This document shows, piece by piece, positions 45,669 to 55,252 of a stretch of 64,000 nucleotides of DNA. Source of the DNA: Streptomyces alfalfae. GTDB lineage: Bacteria > Actinomycetota > Actinomycetes > Streptomycetales > Streptomycetaceae. Positions within the stretch are counted from its first letter, which is position 1. The number at the start of each line of letters is the position of its first letter. The translations under genes were made by a program, and so were the position numbers. The stretch covers positions 62,001-126,000 of the forward strand of contig NZ_QEXM01000045.1 in assembly GCF_004127445.1 (NCBI RefSeq). The letters are read 5' to 3'. The notes beneath the pieces are model-generated. The model ran no database searches, had not been told where the DNA came from, and was given only the letters and a program-made list of their open reading frames with translations.

Positions 45669-47192
45669 CTACTCACTGCCGCCCGACGTGTTCCATGCCC
45701 GGCGTTCCCGGCCCCGGGGGTCGTCGACCTGGGTCCAGTCGGCGCCGATCCGCATGGTGGCCCGGCGTCCGGAGTCGTACCGGTCCCACCCGGGATCGCC
45801 CGTCGCGGCGAACCGTGTCCACGTCTCGTGCACGCGCGTCGCGAGACCGGCGGACGGGTGGTCGGGGCCGAGCAGGGCGTGGGACCCGTGCAACCGGGGC
45901 AGCCGCGTGAGATCGAAGACGAAGGGCAGCTCCACCGTGTGCGTGGCGCCGAGTTCCCCGTCGAGGGCGTGCGAGCGCCACGCGAACTCGTAGCGGTAGG
46001 TGCCGCCCCCTGGCCGGTCGGCGTGGGCGAGGGCGTCGGAGTGCGCGTCGGCGAGGGCCCGGCTGCCCGCGCCGAACAGGGCGTCGCCCATGATGGCGGA
46101 CCGCAGCTCTCCGTGGGTGGCCCGCGGCCGGGACTCGCGGTACGTGTCCACGAGCCGTGCCGGATCGGGGTGCGCACGTGCCGCGACGGCTTCGACGTCC
46201 GCACGGGTCGAGGTGGCGTAGGCGTCCACGGGGACGAGGTAGAGGTTCCCCTCCTCCGCGTTGGTCCCGACGAGCAGGTCGACGTCGGCGCCGAGGCCCG
46301 CGGCGACGGCTTCGGCGGGCTGGGTGTCGAGGACCAGGCTGAAGGGGCTGAGCCCGAGCAGCGGATCGCGGTGCGCGGCCGTCCGCAGGTCCGTGCCGGC
46401 GAGCGCGGAGGCCGTCGCCACCAGACGGTCGTCCGGGATGCGCGCGAAGGCGTCGACGTGCGGCTCGATGCCCAGGTGCAGGGCCGCCGCTCCGGTGACG
46501 CGGGCGGCCTGCTCGGTCGTGAACGCGCCGAGCCCGCTGCCGCTCTGGACGATCGCCCGGCGGAACAGCCCCGCTCCCTCGGGAGCGGCCAGGACGCCCC
46601 CGACGACGGTGGCTCCCGCCGACTGGCCGAAGAGGGTGACGTTGTGCGGGTCGCCGCCGAAGGCGGCGATGTTGTCCCGCACCCAGCGCAGCGCGGCCAC
46701 GACGTCGAGCAGCCCTCGGTTGGCGGGCGCACCGGGTATGTCGAGGAACCCGGCTATCCCCAGGCGGTAGTTGAGGGTGACGAGGACGACACCGTCGCGG
46801 GCGAAGGCGGAGCCGTCGTACAGCGCGGACCGCGTCGACCCCGCGACGAACCCGCCGCCGTGGACGAACACCATGACGGGCAGACCGCCGCCGCCCGCGT
46901 CGGCGGGCGCCCAGACGTTGACCGTGAGGTAGTCGTCGCCGCGGCTCCAACCCTCGCCGAAGTAGGGGGACATGTCGACGCGGCCGAGTCCGCGCGCGGG
47001 CTGCGGGGCGTTGGGCCCCGGCGCGGTGGCGTCCCGTACGCCGTCCCAGGGCTCGTGCGGGAGCGGCGGGGCGAACCGGCCGGCGCCGCGGGGCGGGGCG
47101 GCGTAAGGGATGCCGAAGAAGGTGTCGATGCCACCGCGGCGCAGACCGCAGACGGCTCCGCGCGTGGTGGTGACGCGGGTGTGCTGCTTCAC
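45669..47192 (-). CDS. Type B carboxylesterase
   Basis: Alpha/beta-hydrolase of 507 aa in the carboxylesterase/para-nitrobenzyl esterase family. FFGIPYAAPP opens the domain, VFVHGGGFVAGS forms the oxyanion hole, GQSAGA holds the nucleophile Ser, and GTNAEEGN and TVELPFVFD surround the acid and histidine sites. No signal peptide is seen, so it is probably cytoplasmic. It is 21 nt downstream of the metallo-hydrolase gene on the same strand and likely shares its transcript. Substrate unknown. Confidence 0.88.
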   Translation of the reverse strand: MKQHTRVTTTRGAVCGLRRGGIDTFFGIPYAAPPRGAGRFAPPLPHEPWDGVRDATAPGPNAPQPARGLGRVDMSPYFGEGWSRGDDYLTVNVWAPADAGGGGLPVMVFVHGGGFVAGSTRSALYDGSAFARDGVVLVTLNYRLGIAGFLDIPGAPANRGLLDVVAALRWVRDNIAAFGGDPHNVTLFGQSAGATVVGGVLAAPEGAGLFRRAIVQSGSGLGAFTTEQAARVTGAAALHLGIEPHVDAFARIPDDRLVATASALAGTDLRTAAHRDPLLGLSPFSLVLDTQPAEAVAAGLGADVDLLVGTNAEEGNLYLVPVDAYATSTRADVEAVAARAHPDPARLVDTYRESRPRATHGELRSAIMGDALFGAGSRALADAHSDALAHADRPGGGTYRYEFAWRSHALDGELGATHTVELPFVFDLTRLPRLHGSHALLGPDHPSAGLATRVHETWTRFAATGDPGWDRYDSGRRATMRIGADWTQVDDPRGRERRAWNTSGGSE

Positions 47193-47213
47193 TGGAGTGC
47201 CTTTCCGCGGGTC

Positions 47214-48284
47214 TCAGCCCTGTTCGGCGTACGGGGAGAAGGGCGCCCAGCCCTTCACGGCGAACCTGCTGCCGTCGCGCGTCACCTCTGCGGCGCCGTG
47301 GCCGCCCAGGTGCGCGGGGATGACGAGGGCGTTGTCGTCCGCCGCCCGGCCCAGCACCTCGCGGCGGGTGGCGCGCGCCCGCGCGGGGTCCTCGCAGAAG
47401 CAGCTGTTGGAGTCCGGTTCGAGGATCTGCACGGGGCTGTGCAGCAGGTCGCCGACGAAGACCGCGCGGTCCGTCCCGGAGATGAGGGTGAGGACGGAGG
47501 AGCCGGGGGTGTGCCCCGGGGCGGGTTCCAGTCGCAGTCCGGCGTCGATCTGGTGGCCGCCCTCCCACAGCAGTGTCCGGCCTGCCCGGTGCACCGGCAG
47601 GACGCTGTCCTCGAACACGTTCTGGTTGCCGCGGCCGAGCACGCTCTCGTGGCCGTTCTCCGGGTTCCAGAAGTCGAAGTCGTCCTTCGGCATCAGGTAG
47701 GTGGCGTGGGGAAAGGTGGGGACCCAGGCGCGCCCGTCGAGGCGGGTGTTCCAGCCGACGTGGTCGACGTGGAGATGGGTGTTGATCACGATGTCCACGT
47801 CCTCGGGCCGGACCCCGGCGCGGGCGAGGCCGTCGAGGAACCCGGTGTCCATCCGGTTCCACACGGGGGCGTACGGGCGCTCCTTGTGGTTGCCCACGCC
47901 GGTGTCGACGAGGATGGTCCGCCCCTCGCTGCGCAGCACCCAGGTCTGGATCGCGGAGTTGACGATCCGGGAGCCGCCGTCGAGGAAGTCCGGCACGAGC
48001 ATGGCCCGTTGTTCTTCCCAGGTCTCCGCGGGGCTGTCGGGGAAGAAGGTCTCGGGGGTCATGTCGACGGGCCCGAAGTACTCCCGGACGCGGGTGAGGG
48101 TGACGTTTCCCAGGGTGATGGTGTCCACGGCGGGGCTCTCGTGCGTCTGCGCATCGGGGGCGGGTACGGCTCCGGGTGCGGGTGCGGGTGCGGGTGCGGG
48201 TGCGGCTGCGGCTCGGGATACGAGTGTGCCGGTAGTCGCGGTCGCGGGTACCGGGGGGAATGGTTCGGCGCTCATGCCCCTCAT
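47214..48284 (-). CDS. Metallo-beta-lactamase-fold hydrolase with Ala-Pro repeat N-terminus
   Basis: MBL-fold protein of about 356 aa with the zinc motif THLHVDHVGW, a preceding ILVDTGVGN, and later PAPGHTPGSS and FVGDLLHSP. The family includes lactonases and arylsulfatase-like enzymes. Before the domain is a 30-residue Ala-Pro low-complexity tract coded by a GGTGCG tandem repeat (48175-48204). ATGs at 48284 and 48275 are equally plausible starts. It is divergent from the XRE regulator and followed by the esterase gene. Confidence 0.82.
   Translation of the reverse strand: MRGMSAEPFPPVPATATTGTLVSRAAAAPAPAPAPAPGAVPAPDAQTHESPAVDTITLGNVTLTRVREYFGPVDMTPETFFPDSPAETWEEQRAMLVPDFLDGGSRIVNSAIQTWVLRSEGRTILVDTGVGNHKERPYAPVWNRMDTGFLDGLARAGVRPEDVDIVINTHLHVDHVGWNTRLDGRAWVPTFPHATYLMPKDDFDFWNPENGHESVLGRGNQNVFEDSVLPVHRAGRTLLWEGGHQIDAGLRLEPAPGHTPGSSVLTLISGTDRAVFVGDLLHSPVQILEPDSNSCFCEDPARARATRREVLGRAADDNALVIPAHLGGHGAAEVTRDGSRFAVKGWAPFSPYAEQG
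48175..48204. repeat. Hexanucleotide tandem repeat GGTGCG x5
   Basis: Five exact head-to-tail copies, followed by two altered ones. It lies in frame within the metallo-hydrolase gene and encodes a Pro-Ala repeat, so copy changes would lengthen or shorten the tract by two residues without shifting the frame. Confidence 0.9.
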
Positions 48285-48377
48285 GTCAGCGGGGTCGCGG
48301 CGGCCGTGCCAGACCGGCTCGTGCCTATCCCTGGGCGGGTCAGGCTCCGGGCGGGCGGGGCCCACATACTGGGCGAC

Positions 48378-49247
48378 ATGAGCGGACAGCGAGAACTCGG
48401 GAACTTCCTGCAGACCCGGCGTGCTCAGCTGCGCCCCGAGGACGTCGGGCTCCGGGACCACGGGGACCGGCGCCGCGTGCCGGGCCTGCGCCGGGAGGAA
48501 CTGGCGCTGCTGGCCGGCGTGAGCGCCTCGTACTACACACGCCTGGAACAGGGCCAGTCCTTGGGCGCGTCACCGGAGGTCCTCGACGCCATCGGCAGGG
48601 CGCTGCACCTGGACGTGGCCGAGCAGCGCCACCTCCACGACCTGGCGGGCGGCGTGAAGCGGCGCACGGCCGCCGCGCACCCGCCCGCCGAACACGTCGA
48701 CGCGGCGACGATCAATCTCCTGGAGGCCGTCGGCGACGTTCCCGCCCTGGTCAGCGGGCGACGCGGTGACGTCCTTGCCTGGAACCGGATGGGCCACGCC
48801 CTGTTCGCCTCCCACATCGCCCCGACCGCGCCGTCGGACCCCCGCGACCGCCCCAACCTGGCCCGCCTGATCTTCCTGGACCCGCACACCCGCGCGCTGT
48901 ACGCCGACTGGCGGACCAAGGCGAGGGCGGTCGTCGAGAACCTCCGCATGACGGCCGGCCGCCACCCCGACGACCCGCTGCTCACCTCGCTGGTCGGCGA
49001 ACTGACGATGAGGAGCCCGGAGTTCGCGGCCCTGTGGGCGGACCACGGGGTCCGCCCCTGCGACTCCGCGGCACACGAGATGCGCCACCCCCTGGTCGGC
49101 GCCCTCACGGTGACCCAACAGAGCCTGCGCCCCCCACAGGACGAGGACCACCACATCGTCCTGGCCGTCACCGAACCGGCCTCTCCGTCACGGGCGGCCC
49201 TGGACCTGCTCGCCCAGGCGGTCGCTCCGTCGGCGGGCCGGGGGTGA
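48378..49247 (+). CDS. XRE-family regulator with MmyB-like ligand-binding domain
   Basis: Protein of 289 aa. An N-terminal helix-turn-helix (ELALLAGVSASYYTRLEQGQSLGASPEVL) is followed by the MmyB-type domain (ALVSGRRGDVLAWN, NLARLIFLDPHTRALYADW, LVGALTVTQQSL), which resembles PAS-like fatty-acid-binding domains. Divergent from the metallo-hydrolase/esterase pair (93-base gap), which it most likely controls. It starts at the ATG of MSGQRELGNFLQTRR. Confidence 0.88.
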   Translation: MSGQRELGNFLQTRRAQLRPEDVGLRDHGDRRRVPGLRREELALLAGVSASYYTRLEQGQSLGASPEVLDAIGRALHLDVAEQRHLHDLAGGVKRRTAAAHPPAEHVDAATINLLEAVGDVPALVSGRRGDVLAWNRMGHALFASHIAPTAPSDPRDRPNLARLIFLDPHTRALYADWRTKARAVVENLRMTAGRHPDDPLLTSLVGELTMRSPEFAALWADHGVRPCDSAAHEMRHPLVGALTVTQQSLRPPQDEDHHIVLAVTEPASPSRAALDLLAQAVAPSAGRG

Positions 49248-49360
49248 AACTGCCGCGCGGCCGCCTCTGCTGAGCGCTGCGGCCCGGCCCGACTCCGGGG
49301 GTCACGGGTGGCGTCAATGGCGCAGCCGACGCATGCCGCGCCTCCAGGGCGAAGGCGCTG

Positions 49361-49658
49361 TCAGCGTCCGCGGGGACCCGAGGAGCGTCCTCGGATTCCG
49401 TCCAGGAGGTACACGGTGCGGCGGTCGCAGTCGTCCCGGGGGCGGCCGCGTGCCGTGCTTGAGGGGGAGGGCGCTGTCGACGACGAGTGCGTGGAGGTCG
49501 CGGACCGCGGTGAGGCAGTGCGCGATCCGCTCGCCGCCGTCGATGGTCCGAGCGGGGTCGATGACGGCGAACAGCCCACTCGCCACGGCCTTCTCGATGG
49601 CGGCCTCGATGAGGCCGATCCGTCCGCCGTACCGGTTGAAGATCGTGTCCGTGCTCAT
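49361..49658 (-). pseudogene. TetR-family regulator remnant
   Basis: The minus-strand frame reads STDTIFNRYGGRIGLIEAA, which resembles the end of a TetR DNA-binding helix-turn-helix and its following helix, then ERIAHCLTAVRDLHALVVDSALPL. Homology seems to shift frame near 49443, ending at a stop at 49361. The first two DNA-binding helices are absent. The 900-base stretch around it (49248-50155) otherwise shows no gene. Confidence 0.4.
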
Positions 49659-50155
49659 CCCTGCCTTGGGACCCCCTCCAGCGGCACCGCCGAGACCTGC
49701 CCCTGGAAGGCGCCGGTCTCGGCAGAGCGGATCTGCTCGGAATCGCGCCTGGCTCCGGCACGCAACGGGGATTCCGCGGGCACCGCACGGCCATGCCCCC
49801 ACCGTCTCTCCGTCGGCCCGCCGCCGTAGCCTGACTCGCCAGGTCGGGCATCAGGGGAAGACCGCCCGCCGCTCATCGCCTCCGCGCCGGACGGCCCCGG
49901 CCCGTCGCCCGAGGCGGACAGCCGGACCCTGCGCCCAACGCCCCGTCACTGCGGTCAAGGGAAACAGCCGCGGAAATACCGCCCCCGGCCGACTGGGACC
50001 TGCCCGGCTGGGAACCCGGTCGGTTCCGAGGGGCAGCGTCATGACCGGCCAACGCTGAAGGCGGCACCTTTCCGGCCAGCATCCGCGGCCGTCTCCGGAG
50101 CTCACTGGGCGGCGGCCCCGAGCCGCCTGCCCGCCTAGCAGAGAGTTGCACTGTC

Positions 50156-51196
50156 ATGACTAGTGGCACGGTCCGCACTCCGCGCTCCGGGAGTTCCGGC
50201 AGCGACTTCGCCCGGCTGTCGAGGAAGATCGCGGACGCCGGGCTGCTGGGGCGCCGCCCCGGCTACTACACGTTCCGGACCATCGCGGTGGCCGGGCTCT
50301 ACGCCGCCGGAGGGATCGCCTTCGCACTCGTCGGCCGCTCATGGTGGACGTTGGCGGTCGCCGCCTTCCTGGCCGTCGTCTTCGGACAAGTGGCCCTGCT
50401 CGCCCATGACGTGGCCCACCGCCAGGTGTTCCGCCGACGCCGGGCCAGCGAAGTGACCGGACGGATCGCCGCTACGGGCATCGGGATGGGGTACGGCTGG
50501 TGGCAGGACAAGCACACCCGTCACCACGCCAACCCCAACAACGAGGACCTCGACCCCGACGTCGCCCCCGACCTGCTGGTCTGGTCCCAGGACCAGGCCC
50601 GCGCCGCCACCGGGCTCCCCCGCGTGCTCGGCCGCTGGCAGGCGTTCCTGTTCTTTCCCCTCCTCACGCTGGAGGGCCTCAACCTGCACGTATCGAGCGG
50701 GAGGGCGGTCGCCGACCGCTCGCTCAAGCACCGTGCCCTCGACGGCACGCTGTTGTCCGCGCACTGCGTGGCGTACCTGACCGCCCTCTTCTGGGTCCTG
50801 CCGCCCGGCATGGCGATCGCCTTCCTCGCCGTCCACCAGGGCTTGTTCGGCCTCTACCTAGGCTCCCTCTTCGCGCCCAACCACAAGGGCATGCCGATCC
50901 TGAAGGGCGACGACCGCCCGGACTACCTCCGCCGCCAAGTACTCACCTCGCGCAACGTGAACGGCGGGTGGTTGACCGACATCGCCCTGGGCGGCCTGAA
51001 CCACCAGATCGAACACCACCTCTTCCCCAGCATGCCCAGCCCGAACCTGCGCAAGGCACGGATCCTCGTGCGACGCTACTGCGAGGAACTGGGCGTGGAA
51101 TACCTGGAGGCCGGCCTGATCGCCTCCTACCGACAGGCGCTCACCAGCCTCCATCAGGCAGGAGCCCCCCTCCGGCACGATCCCGCCCCCACCTAG
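50156..51196 (+). CDS. Membrane fatty acid desaturase
   Basis: Acyl-lipid/acyl-CoA desaturase of 346 aa with the three histidine boxes: HDVAH, HTRHH and NHQIEHHLF, which bind the di-iron centre. Four to six membrane helices surround them. It introduces a double bond in membrane fatty acids, typically on cold or membrane stress. It stands alone, followed by a convergent STAS gene. An ATG after a weak AGAG site starts the frame MTSGTVRTPRS. Confidence 0.9.
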   Translation: MTSGTVRTPRSGSSGSDFARLSRKIADAGLLGRRPGYYTFRTIAVAGLYAAGGIAFALVGRSWWTLAVAAFLAVVFGQVALLAHDVAHRQVFRRRRASEVTGRIAATGIGMGYGWWQDKHTRHHANPNNEDLDPDVAPDLLVWSQDQARAATGLPRVLGRWQAFLFFPLLTLEGLNLHVSSGRAVADRSLKHRALDGTLLSAHCVAYLTALFWVLPPGMAIAFLAVHQGLFGLYLGSLFAPNHKGMPILKGDDRPDYLRRQVLTSRNVNGGWLTDIALGGLNHQIEHHLFPSMPSPNLRKARILVRRYCEELGVEYLEAGLIASYRQALTSLHQAGAPLRHDPAPT

Positions 51197-51239
51197 GAAC
51201 TCCCGGGCGACCGCACCTGCTCGCCATCGAGCGGTCAGC

Positions 51240-51611
51240 TCACAGCATCCGCTCCGCGACGGCCGGGGCGTCGTACGGCGGCCTCGGACCGGGGCGGACG
51301 AAGTGGAGCAGGAAACCGGAGCCGGTGATCTCGCTCATACGCAGCAGGGAGCGCGGAGGGCGGTGCAGGCGCATGAGTGCTCCCGAACGCCCGGTGAGCT
51401 GCGCCAACTCCAGCAAGAGGTTGAGCCCGCTGACGTCACAGAAGGTGACTGCGGAGAGGTCGACGTCGACAGTGCGGGTGTGGTCGCCGAGACACTGGAC
51501 GAGAACGCCGCGCACCTGCGGGATCGTGGTCAGGTCGATCTCCCCGGAGAGGGCGATCAGAGCGTGCGGGTCACGGTTCCGACGGGGGACGTCCGGCAGT
51601 GGAGGGGGCAT
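51240..51611 (-). CDS. STAS-domain anti-sigma factor antagonist
   Basis: Protein of 123 aa, a single STAS domain: IALSGEIDLTTIPQVRGVL, then VDVDLSAVTFCDVSGLNLLLEL, where the Ser in CDVSG is the phosphorylation site. Such proteins bind an anti-sigma kinase and free a stress sigma factor; the SpoIIE-type phosphatase at 53469 is a possible partner. GAGGAG lies just before the ATG. Confidence 0.85.
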   Translation of the reverse strand: MPPPLPDVPRRNRDPHALIALSGEIDLTTIPQVRGVLVQCLGDHTRTVDVDLSAVTFCDVSGLNLLLELAQLTGRSGALMRLHRPPRSLLRMSEITGSGFLLHFVRPGPRPPYDAPAVAERML

Positions 51612-51963
51612 GGCTCCTCGATCTGAAGAATCCGTTCGAAGATGCCGCGCGGCAGAGAGGACCGGCCGCCGTCACGGCTGGGTACGTGCGCTCACACCCG
51701 CTGACGGACCTTGGCGTCCCGCACCGGCCTCTGGTGGGTGAGCCGTCGCGGACGCAGCAGCCCACCTCCGCCGTTGCGGTGGTTCCGGCGTGCCCCGCCG
51801 CCGCACGTCCCGACGGCCCGGCGCCCGCCCCGTACCAGGGCGTCTGCGCCGGAAGCGGACAGCGGTCCCCGGAAGGGCCGTAGCGGAGGCGGCACCACGG
51901 TCGCGGTGTTCCCGGGTTCGTGCCGATGGACGCGGAACGCGTCCGCGACCGCCGGAAGCGCGA
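51612..51963. other. Intergenic region, no gene recognised
   Basis: About 350 bases between the STAS and DUF5994 genes. Several open frames exist but none shows a family, a good ribosome site or consistent codon bias. I see nothing assignable. Confidence 0.5.
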
Positions 51964-52575
51964 TCACCGGCACGAGGACACCCACGGCCCCGGCACTCTC
52001 CTCGACCGGTCCACCGGCGCGGCGGCGACCGTTCGGCCCGGTGCGCGAGCAGCCGGAGCCGAGGCCTCGCGTGCGCCTCCGGACTCCCGGGCCGCTGCCC
52101 TGACCCGGTCGTCGTCGGTGGCCGGCCGTGGGGCGTTCGCCATCAGCCGGCTCGCGGAGTCGCTGCGCCGCCGGTCGCTCGCGGCGGCCATCAGCCACGC
52201 CGCCCGAGCGGGCTCCGTCCCCGGGGGAACGACCAGCAGGTTCCAGCGTCCCACATGGTACGAGAGCAGCAGCAGCTCGTGCGGGTCCTGCTCGGCCCGG
52301 AACCAACCCACCTTCACCACGTGCCCGGTGACAGGGACCTTGCGCGGTACGACCGGCCACTGGGCGGGGTTCACCGTGATCCGGGTGATCCGCCCCCACA
52401 GCGGATCGAGCACGGCCGCCAGCGCGGGCAGTTCGGCGTGGAGGTCACGCGAGCGCGGCCACCAGGCGCCGTCCAGCAGCGCCGGCGCGGAGCCGACTGG
52501 GGCGAGAGCAAGACGCGGACGTGATGAGGTCGGCCGGCCTTCTGATGTCGTCGGGCGGGAGATGGTCACAGTCAT
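51964..52575 (-). CDS. DUF5994-family protein
   Basis: Protein of 203 aa with the recognisable core LDGAWWPRSRDLHAELPALAAV, ITRITVNPAQWPVVPRKVPV, VKVGWFRAEQDPHELLLLSYHVGRWNLLVVPP, found in a Streptomyces family of unknown role (DUF5994). The last 60 residues are Arg/Ala-rich and probably disordered. The ATG of MTVTISRP is taken as the start because the family core follows directly. Often near STAS and phosphatase genes, as here. Confidence 0.72.
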   Translation of the reverse strand: MTVTISRPTTSEGRPTSSRPRLALAPVGSAPALLDGAWWPRSRDLHAELPALAAVLDPLWGRITRITVNPAQWPVVPRKVPVTGHVVKVGWFRAEQDPHELLLLSYHVGRWNLLVVPPGTEPARAAWLMAAASDRRRSDSASRLMANAPRPATDDDRVRAAARESGGAREASAPAARAPGRTVAAAPVDRSRRVPGPWVSSCR

Positions 52576-52871
52576 GACGCGGACCCTGCCCCGGACCCGT
52601 CGCAACCGGCCCGGCGTATTCGATCGCCGAAAACGACACAGGTACGGATGCCGGTGCCCCAGAGATTCTCGGTACTCCCCACCGTACTCCCCGTACCCCC
52701 GGAGGGATACGGTCGGCGGCACCCTCCCCGGCCCTCCGGGAGCCTCCCCGCGCCTTGTTCCCGGACCACCCGGTCCGAGCAGCCGCGTCGGGGGCCGGGT
52801 CGGGTGATGCGGGTGACTAGAGTGATCGGCGCTCCGGTCCCTATCGCAACCAGTCGCACAGTGAGGTCTCC

Positions 52872-53132
52872 ATGGAGTCCCAGGAAGCACCCTCGGTCGG
52901 ATGTGCCGAGGTGCACGTCGTCGCCGCGTCGCCCGAAGCCGCACGGCGGGTGGCGGAAGTCCTCCGTCGTTGCTTCACCGCCACCGAACAGCGCAGTTAT
53001 CCGGCGGACGGCGGGGGCGGGACCCGTCTCGAACTCACCGTGGACACCACCCGCGCGGCAGAGCCCGCCCGTTCGTGGCTGGAGTCCAGCCGGTGGACCG
53101 GACACGTCGGCCAGGAGCCCAGGCGGGACTGA
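52872..53132 (+). CDS. Small protein of unknown function, 86 aa
   Basis: ORF with GTGAGG five bases before the ATG and strong third-position GC. The sequence VHVVAASPEAARRVAEVLRRCF followed by GTRLELTVDTT suggests a beta-alpha-beta small domain, similar to hypothetical proteins in Streptomyces near DUF5994 genes. Function not known. It is divergent from the DUF5994 gene across 296 bases. Confidence 0.6.
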   Translation: MESQEAPSVGCAEVHVVAASPEAARRVAEVLRRCFTATEQRSYPADGGGGTRLELTVDTTRAAEPARSWLESSRWTGHVGQEPRRD

Positions 53133-53468
53133 TCGTCCGCCCACCGGCGCACGGACCCGAGGTGCGGGATCGGCATGCTCGAATCGATCCACGTGGACCC
53201 CGGCACCGACGCCTCAGCCACGGACACGGGGGAGGGGACGGGATGGCCTGGGGGACGCTCGCGGGCGGCAGATCCCTATGACGCGGGTGCGCGCGAACGG
53301 CTCCCCTGCCGTGAGGCCGGCACGCAGCGACGCATGTGGGGACACGCTGATCAGCATCGACCGGCATCGCGGTCGTCCGCCCGAGGGCCCCGCGCACGGC
53401 TGTGTGCCCGTAGCCGTCGACGCAGCGGTCCGTGTCGCCCGCACACCGACTGCGGACGACACTCAGGT
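53133..53468. other. Intergenic region, no gene recognised
   Basis: About 335 bases between the 86-aa ORF and the end of the phosphatase gene. Open frames are present on both strands but none has family resemblance or a ribosome site. Confidence 0.5.
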
Positions 53469-54776
53469 TCATCCCCCGGGAGCAGTCCGTCGTGCCCATG
53501 ACGGGGAAGAGGCATCGGTGAGGTCGGCGCCCGTGTCGGCGTCCCGCCCGGTTTTGTCCACGCCTTGCCAGTCCAGGCACATGACAGTCGCGTCGTCCTC
53601 CAGGTGCCCCTGGTTGGCGTCGACGACTGCCGCGACGAGGGTGCGGGTGGCTTCGCGAGGATGCAGGGCACGGGTACGGACGATCAGTGCCCGCAGATCG
53701 ACGCTGCCGGCTCTGCGTTCCAGCATGCCGTCCGTCAGCATCACCAGCCGGTCGCCCGGCCGCAGATTCAGCGCCTGCACCCGGTAGGTATGGGGCACCT
53801 GGAAGCCGAACGGCAGATCGATCTGCGGAGTGATCTCCCGTACCTTGCCATCGCGTACCACCAACGGCCAGGGGTGCCCGGCGTTGATGAACTCCGTCCC
53901 GCCATCGACCAGGCTGATGCGCAGCATTTGTCCGGTGACGTAGCTCTGGCTGTGTTCACGCATGGCCCGGTCGGCCTGGCGGGCCTGCTCGGCAAGGTCG
54001 GCGCCCGCTCGCCGGGCCCGGCGCAGAGCACCCACGACGAGGGTGGCCAGGAGCGCTGCGCCGACGTCGTGGCCCATGGCGTCGGTGACGGAGAGCTGGA
54101 CCGCGTCCCGGTCGATCGTGTAGTCGAAGGTGTCCCCTCCGACGTGGTCGGCCGGTTCCAGTGCCCCGGCAACCGCGAATTGCGCCGCCTCGCACGCCAG
54201 CGACGCCGGCAGCAGCCGATGCTGAATCTCCGCCGCCAGGCTCAGCGGAGTGGTGCGGCGACCCCACTGATAGACGTCGGTGAAGGACCGGTTCGCGATG
54301 ACGATGTAGGCCAGGGCGTGCGCGCTTTCGCCGATCTCCCGCATCACCTCGACGCTTGGTGCCGCGGGCAGGAACAATTCGAGAAGTCCCATGGCATCGC
54401 CGCGGTTGGTCACCGGGGCGACCACGCGCACCCGCCCGTTCTCACCCGTATCTTCCACGCGCGGCTGCTGGGTGCGGATCACGTCGTCGTACAGGGTGCC
54501 CCGCAGCGTGATGCGCCGGGCGGGCTCGTCGGTCTCGACGCTTCCCGCGGCCCCCAGCCGAACGACCGAACCACCGGTGAAATCGGTGATCAGGAACGAC
54601 ACCGACACAGCCCCGAGGTGCTCACTGAGCATCCGCGCGACCACGTCAAGAGACTCCACTGGTGCGGCGGCCTCCGCCGCCGCCAGCACCCCTGCCAGGC
54701 TCACCGCCCTGCCATCGGCAGCCCCCGCGGAAAGGCTCGTCGGCCTGCCGTCGCTGCCCGGTTCGATTCCGCTCAC
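53469..54776 (-). CDS. GAF-SpoIIE (PP2C) protein phosphatase
   Basis: Protein of 435 aa. A GAF-like sensory domain occupies residues ~25-180 (VVARMLSEHLGAVSVSFLITDF, RVRVVAPVTNRGDAMGLLEL). A SpoIIE-type PP2C domain follows: AAEIQHRLLP, GGDTFDYT, DAMGHDVGAALLATL, GHPWPLV, DGMLERR and DDATVMCLDW, the acidic residues binding Mn2+. It likely dephosphorylates an anti-sigma antagonist such as the STAS protein at 51240. The GTG start is set by GGGAG six bases upstream. Confidence 0.88.
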   Translation of the reverse strand: MSGIEPGSDGRPTSLSAGAADGRAVSLAGVLAAAEAAAPVESLDVVARMLSEHLGAVSVSFLITDFTGGSVVRLGAAGSVETDEPARRITLRGTLYDDVIRTQQPRVEDTGENGRVRVVAPVTNRGDAMGLLELFLPAAPSVEVMREIGESAHALAYIVIANRSFTDVYQWGRRTTPLSLAAEIQHRLLPASLACEAAQFAVAGALEPADHVGGDTFDYTIDRDAVQLSVTDAMGHDVGAALLATLVVGALRRARRAGADLAEQARQADRAMREHSQSYVTGQMLRISLVDGGTEFINAGHPWPLVVRDGKVREITPQIDLPFGFQVPHTYRVQALNLRPGDRLVMLTDGMLERRAGSVDLRALIVRTRALHPREATRTLVAAVVDANQGHLEDDATVMCLDWQGVDKTGRDADTGADLTDASSPSWARRTAPGG

Positions 54777-55252
54777 GCCGACTCCCTGATGCAAGATGGC
54801 CGCCGAGGCCCGACCAGAGAGCTGCAAGGCCCGTTCCGGGTGGGGTGCCGACTCCCTTATTCCACCACGGCCGCCACAGTGCCCGCGGGAGAGCGTTCCA
54901 ACAGGCGGGTCGATGAGTACACGGGCATGAGCCCGGGACGTGGCCCGGCCCCGAGAACTCGCCGTGCGGGGGGACGAAGACCAGACGGCGGCGAGCGGGC
55001 AGTCCGGCCCCAAGCGTGACCATGGTGGGCTCGTCGGTGCTGGTGTTCACGTGGACAGCCTCCAGCGGCCGATCTCTTGGCCGCCTGATCCGCCCGAGAC
55101 CCACGTCCGGCACGTGCGTGCAGACGGCGTCGGGCCGTGCTATCGGTCCCGCAACGCCGTGAGGGCCGCGGCACGACGAGTTCCGGTGACCGCGTCGGCC
55201 GGGCCGGTCTCGTCGATGCTGTCGAGGTCGGCCTCGGTCGTCGCCAGGCCGC
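54777..55252. other. Intergenic region, no gene recognised
   Basis: About 475 bases between the phosphatase start and the M20 gene stop. Minus-strand open frames (for example one beginning VNTSTDEPTMVTLGAG) show no family resemblance. The phosphatase promoter must lie in its left part. Confidence 0.5.

Noticed and set aside
45168..48377. Long plus-strand open frame continuous with the XRE regulator gene
   Set aside because: It is antisense to the phosphatase, esterase and metallo-hydrolase genes. Only the part from 48378 encodes a recognisable protein, so the regulator starts there.
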